Source: Ruminococcus sp. UBA7013 (GTDB lineage Bacteria > Bacillota > Clostridia > Oscillospirales > Ruminococcaceae). From it: 27,657 bases of DNA. Below are positions 24,726-27,657 of the stretch, one piece after another; the first letter of the stretch is position 1, and every line of letters starts with the position of its first letter. The notes under the pieces were generated by a model. That model was given only the letters and a program-made list of their open reading frames with translations. It was not told where the DNA came from and did no database searches. The stretch lies in contig DJXD01000103.1 of the NCBI GenBank assembly GCA_002449585.1, forward strand, positions 1 through 27,657, given 5' to 3'. The position numbers and the translations under genes are program-made.

Positions 24726-26219
24726 TTATGCGTTCAGGTCGGTATTGTCTGCCAGAGCCTGAGTAGAGAACTTTTCAATAATTGTGTCAGTATCATCGCC
24801 GATATTATCCAGCAGAGTATTCAGGAAAGTATCTTTCAGATTCTGGTCATACTTAGAAATAGAATCACTCATTGTGATACCAGCAGCTACATCAGCCAGT
24901 ACAGCGAACTGATCCTGACCACCAAGCAGTTCATTCTGATTTTCACCAGAAGCAATGATTTCTTCCATAGCCTTCTTGTTGTTTGCGAAGTCGCCGGACT
25001 CGATAGCATAAGCCTTCATTGTTTCAGCATCGCAAGTGAATGCTCTTACAAAGTTAGCAGCTTCTGTTGCAGTGTTGCAGTTCGGGGATACGCAGAGCCA
25101 TGAACCGCCCCAGAAATATTCCTGAGGACCATTGACCAGTCTCCAGTTGCCAGCTGCACCGCAGTTGCCTTCCAGCTGAGCACCTTCACCGAGACACCAT
25201 GTAGAGAAGAAGTAGCCGAGAGCCTTACCATCTTTACCATAGTTCTCCCATTCTGTACCCCACTGTTTAACAGTCGGATCTACATAACCATTATCGGCAT
25301 ATTCTTTTGCCATTTCGGTGAATTCTTTTGCAACATCAGTATTCAGTGTTGTGCCATTTACCCATGCTGCATTCTTTGCAGTAGAGAAGGCCTGCCACAT
25401 ACCACCGAGGGAAGCAGTCATATATACTTCGCCATTGGATGCAGTTTTCAGTTCTTCAGCTGTAGCCTTAAAGTTGTCCCAGCTATCTACTTTTGCTTGC
25501 ATAGCAGTTTCATCTTCTACGCCAAGGAGTTCCTTAGCAAGATCTGCATTGTAAGCCCAGCCGCCGGCAGCTGCCTGCCAGGAAGCACCCTTCAGCACGC
25601 CATTATTATCAGTACCAATGCTTACAGTATACTGATAAGCATCTGCATAATCAGCAGTGGAAATTCCGAGCTGTTCCAGAGGAGCAGAGAAACTATCATC
25701 ATTAATGTAGTTCAGAATCCAGCCAGCTTCTGCAACGAACAGGTCAACGTCATCACCGCTGTTCAGATAGTTAGCATATTCTGTAGAAGCTTCGGAACCA
25801 TTACCGCCGCACTTCTGGAAAGTAGGTGTGCCACCATTTACAGGTGTATAAACCTCAAACATGTTGAGCAGGTCAGTATCTGTCCAGCAGACGATTGTCA
25901 GAGTATCATCTGTGTCAGGCAGAGAAATTTCGCCGCCAGCGGAAGGCGTTTCGTCACCGCCATCAGCAGGTGTTTCTGCATCGGGTGCACCTTCATCCGG
26001 AGTGCTGCTATCATCACCAGCAGCATCGCTGCCGTCATCTGCTGCGCTGCTATCTTCTGCTGCGGGTGCTGCAGAGCTGCTGTCTGCGGGTGCTGCAGAG
26101 CTGCTGTCTGCGGGTGCTGCGTTGGATGTGGGTTCAGAACCGCCACCGCAGGCTACGAATGCTGTAGAAGCGACTGCCATAGTTGCCAGCAGTGCAAGTG
26201 TTCTCTTTAATTTGCTCAT
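24726..26219 (-). CDS. extracellular sugar-binding lipoprotein of an ABC transporter
   Basis: A 497-residue solute-binding protein that captures a sugar outside the cell and hands it to the permeases. The signal peptide ends at the lipobox FVAC (lipidated Cys24). Residues 28-100 form a low-complexity Ser/Ala/Pro/Asp linker that would lift the domain off the membrane. The domain proper begins with TLTIVCWTDTD at about 106 and is Trp-rich, which fits carbohydrate stacking (family SBP_bac_1). AAGGAGG lies 8 nt before ATG. The sugar cannot be told; oligosaccharides are likely for the CUT1 type. Confidence 0.94.
   Translation of the reverse strand: MSKLKRTLALLATMAVASTAFVACGGGSEPTSNAAPADSSSAAPADSSSAAPAAEDSSAADDGSDAAGDDSSTPDEGAPDAETPADGGDETPSAGGEISLPDTDDTLTIVCWTDTDLLNMFEVYTPVNGGTPTFQKCGGNGSEASTEYANYLNSGDDVDLFVAEAGWILNYINDDSFSAPLEQLGISTADYADAYQYTVSIGTDNNGVLKGASWQAAAGGWAYNADLAKELLGVEDETAMQAKVDSWDNFKATAEELKTASNGEVYMTASLGGMWQAFSTAKNAAWVNGTTLNTDVAKEFTEMAKEYADNGYVDPTVKQWGTEWENYGKDGKALGYFFSTWCLGEGAQLEGNCGAAGNWRLVNGPQEYFWGGSWLCVSPNCNTATEAANFVRAFTCDAETMKAYAIESGDFANNKKAMEEIIASGENQNELLGGQDQFAVLADVAAGITMSDSISKYDQNLKDTFLNTLLDNIGDDTDTIIEKFSTQALADNTDLNA
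26062..26120. repeat. 24-nt tandem repeat in the linker of the binding protein
   Basis: Two exact 24-nt units (26062-26085 and 26086-26109) and an 11-nt partial third unit. Each encodes eight residues of the Ser/Ala/Pro/Asp linker, so unit gain or loss keeps the frame. Confidence 0.9.
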
Positions 26220-26245
26220 TGGTATTTCCTCCTTAAGATATAAGT

Positions 26246-26270
26246 ATTATATTTCTGTTAGAAATATAAT
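26246..26270. promoter_or_regulatory. perfect palindrome upstream of the binding-protein gene
   Basis: ATTATATTTC and GAAATATAAT flank a 5-nt spacer, giving a perfect 10-bp inverted repeat in the 73-nt gap between the LacI-type gene and the binding-protein gene. It may be an operator or an A/U-rich mRNA hairpin. It contains TATAAT, but no -35 box is found at proper distance, so a promoter here is unclear. Confidence 0.55.
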
Positions 26271-26292
26271 AATCCTGATGATTCTCAGCTCT

Positions 26293-27306
26293 TTAAAGCT
26301 GTGCTACGGTTTCCCCTTCCAGCAGAGTACCTTTGCAGTAAACAACCTGTTGTTCGGGGGGAATTTGCTCCTTTCGGAGCAGTCTCAGCATCAGTTCTGC
26401 CGCTTTCGAACCCATCATATCCGTATCCTGCTGAATGGTTGTCAGATTTGGTCTTAACATTCTCAATGTTGGATTACCATCGTAACCGATTACGGAAACA
26501 TCTTTTCCAACCTCCAGACGAATATCTGTAATTGCCGCAATTCCTGCGACAGCACAAATATCATCAGGATACAAAATACAGCTTGGTTTCTCTTCGGAAT
26601 CCGTCAATAGTTCCTGTGTAAGTCTATATGACAATTCAGGATTCAGATACCTCCCTTGACGGATAAACTGATTTCTGATTTTACAGTGCTGACTTTCCAG
26701 AGTACTGAGAAAAGCATTTCTGCGAATTTCTGTCACCTGTGCATCTTCACCGTAAATATAAGCAATTCTTTCATGTCCTCGCCGAACAGCATATTCGACG
26801 GCATTCCGGATTCCATCTGCATTATCAGAAGCAACAGAGAACTTATTTTCTGACACATAATCTACAGAAACAACGGGAAGACTGCTCTCCAGAAGAGCCT
26901 GCATATCCGCTGCTCGGAAATCTACACAGGCTGCCAGAACACCATCCACATTTCTATAAATACAGTGTTCATAATAAGAATACATCCGTTCGCCGATCTG
27001 ATTGCTGATAAAAGTCAAGTCATAACCGTTATGCTCCATGATAACTTTGAAACTATCCAGAATAGATGCAAAATAATGATGCTTCAAACCATTCTGTGCC
27101 TTGTCCACCATCAGGACACCAATGTTATAAGACTTTTTGGTTTTCAATGCCCTTGCCATTGCGTTGGGCAGATAACCGAGCCGCTTTGCAGTTTCCTGTA
27201 CACGTTCTCTTGTGACCGGATTGACATCAGTCCGATTATTGAGAGCCTTGCTGACGGTAGCAGTAGAAACGCCGCATGCTTCTGCAATGTCTTTAATTGA
27301 AATCAC
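26293..27306 (-). CDS. LacI family transcriptional regulator
   Basis: A 337-residue repressor of LacI/GalR type. The N-terminal helix-turn-helix is SIKDIAEACGVSTATVSKALNNRTDVNP, with the hinge near LGYLPNAMARALKTKKSYNIGVLM. A periplasmic-binding-like effector domain follows (about 60-330), including GYDGNPTLRMLRPNLTTIQQD near the end, as usual for the family. The start is GTG, 5 nt after AAGGTG. It is first on the strand ahead of the binding protein and permeases and probably controls them in response to the transported sugar. The ligand is unknown. Confidence 0.95.
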   Translation of the reverse strand: MISIKDIAEACGVSTATVSKALNNRTDVNPVTRERVQETAKRLGYLPNAMARALKTKKSYNIGVLMVDKAQNGLKHHYFASILDSFKVIMEHNGYDLTFISNQIGERMYSYYEHCIYRNVDGVLAACVDFRAADMQALLESSLPVVSVDYVSENKFSVASDNADGIRNAVEYAVRRGHERIAYIYGEDAQVTEIRRNAFLSTLESQHCKIRNQFIRQGRYLNPELSYRLTQELLTDSEEKPSCILYPDDICAVAGIAAITDIRLEVGKDVSVIGYDGNPTLRMLRPNLTTIQQDTDMMGSKAAELMLRLLRKEQIPPEQQVVYCKGTLLEGETVAQL

Positions 27307-27350
27307 ATTTACACCTTCATTTGTTTCATTTACACTTATCAGAGAGAATT

Positions 27351-27371
27351 CCGGTCAGTCGATTGAACCGG
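27351..27371. promoter_or_regulatory. candidate operator in the leader of the LacI-type gene
   Basis: CCGGT and ACCGG arms enclose a near-palindromic TCAGTCGATTGA with a central CG, a form common for LacI-family operators. It lies between the promoter and the start codon of the regulator gene, the right place for autorepression. Assignment is by position and symmetry only. Confidence 0.4.
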
Positions 27372-27393
27372 GAGTAATTGCTTTCTGAATATA

Positions 27394-27422
27394 AATATAC
27401 ACCAAATAATGCAGAATGTCAA
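27394..27422 (-). promoter_or_regulatory. sigma-A promoter of the lacI-ABC operon
   Basis: On the minus strand TTGACA (27422-27417), 17-nt spacer, TATATT (27399-27394). The rest of this 321-nt gap up to the tRNA gene holds the candidate operator, a small repeat GTTAC/GTAAC at 27522-27537 and the tRNA promoter; I see no gene in it. Confidence 0.83.
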
Positions 27423-27584
27423 TGCAAAAAACCATCTTTTCACTTTTTTTGAATGATTTACACAAATTTAAACTGCATTTTTTATGCATATTGACAGTAA
27501 AAATGTCTGAATTCTTGAATTGTTACAAAACGGTAACTTTTTGTTGTTGCCCCTCTGGCACAGGAAAAAATTTTCAATTTCCTC

Positions 27585-27613
27585 TTGATTTTTCAAGGGA
27601 ACTGTGCTATAAT
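27585..27613 (+). promoter_or_regulatory. promoter of the tRNA gene
   Basis: TTGATT (27585-27590), 17-nt spacer ending in TGC, TATAAT (27608-27613); the tRNA 5' end follows 14 nt later. Confidence 0.83.
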
Positions 27614-27627
27614 AAGAAAGTCGACAA

Positions 27628-27657
27628 GTTTCCGTAGCTCAGCTGGATAGAGCGGCC
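27628..27657 (+). tRNA. tRNA gene, 5' part only (runs off the window)
   Basis: The seven acceptor-stem bases GTTTCCG are followed by TA (positions 8-9), a D-stem GCTC, the D-loop AGCTGGATA and GAGC, as in many bacterial tRNAs. The anticodon is beyond the window, so the amino acid cannot be read; the D-arm resembles tRNA-Arg types, which is only a guess. Confidence 0.88.

Noticed and set aside
25497..26457. Open frames of 198-237 codons on the plus strand opposite the binding-protein gene
   Set aside because: They lie antisense to a clear gene with signal peptide, lipobox and ribosome binding site, and their translations are low-complexity shadows of the linker and domain.
27522..27537. GTTAC/GTAAC repeat as a catabolite (cre) or LacI operator
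   Set aside because: It does not fit the cre consensus, and the arms are only 5 bp with a 6-nt spacer, which can occur by chance.

Overview
The window looks like chromosomal DNA of an anaerobic, AT-rich Firmicute, most likely a Ruminococcus-type member of the Oscillospiraceae. The evidence is the strong Gram-positive AGGAGG-type ribosome binding sites, the miaB-YlbF-mutS gene order, a sodium-pump decarboxylase, a LacI/ABC sugar-uptake operon, a TIGR01212 radical SAM gene and standard sigma-A promoters with 17-nt spacers, many with an extended TGN -10. I see no insertion sequence, phage, CRISPR array or conjugation module; the one TraX-family gene stands alone.

Left part (1-6976, all minus strand). 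The start of mutS, a cysteine-tailed YlbF/YmcA protein and miaB form one operon. Upstream lies an alpha/beta hydrolase - methyltransferase - ZIP metal transporter operon. Next is an ECF-type sigma factor with an overlapping membrane protein that resembles an anti-sigma factor and carries a duplicated outer domain. Middle part (7125-16078, mixed strands): a TraX-family membrane protein with a small membrane protein; a lipoprotein alpha/beta hydrolase whose nucleophile serine appears to be alanine; a GH25 lysozyme coupled to a DUF3810 metallopeptidase; OadG- and OadB-like subunits of a sodium-pump decarboxylase without an alpha subunit nearby; an MscS channel followed by a YqeG-like HAD phosphatase whose frame is broken at an A8 run; and phosphotransacetylase.

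Right part. On the plus strand (16281-22510): DUF2975 and XRE regulator pair, a small acidic exported peptide, a TIGR01212 radical SAM protein translationally coupled to a lipoprotein, a B12-binding-type radical SAM protein, and a type II topoisomerase A subunit without a B subunit beside it. On the minus strand (22577-27306): a LacI-type regulator followed by a sugar-binding lipoprotein and two permeases, with no ATPase gene, so a shared MsmX/MsiK-type ATPase is implied. The window ends inside a tRNA gene with its own promoter.

The points that most deserve a second look are the A-AAA-AAG slippery site that would restore the HAD phosphatase frame by a -1 shift, the acidic exported peptide next to two radical SAM genes, the serine-less hydrolase lipoprotein, and the sigma factor / duplicated-ectodomain pair. 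None of these proves a new system from sequence alone.
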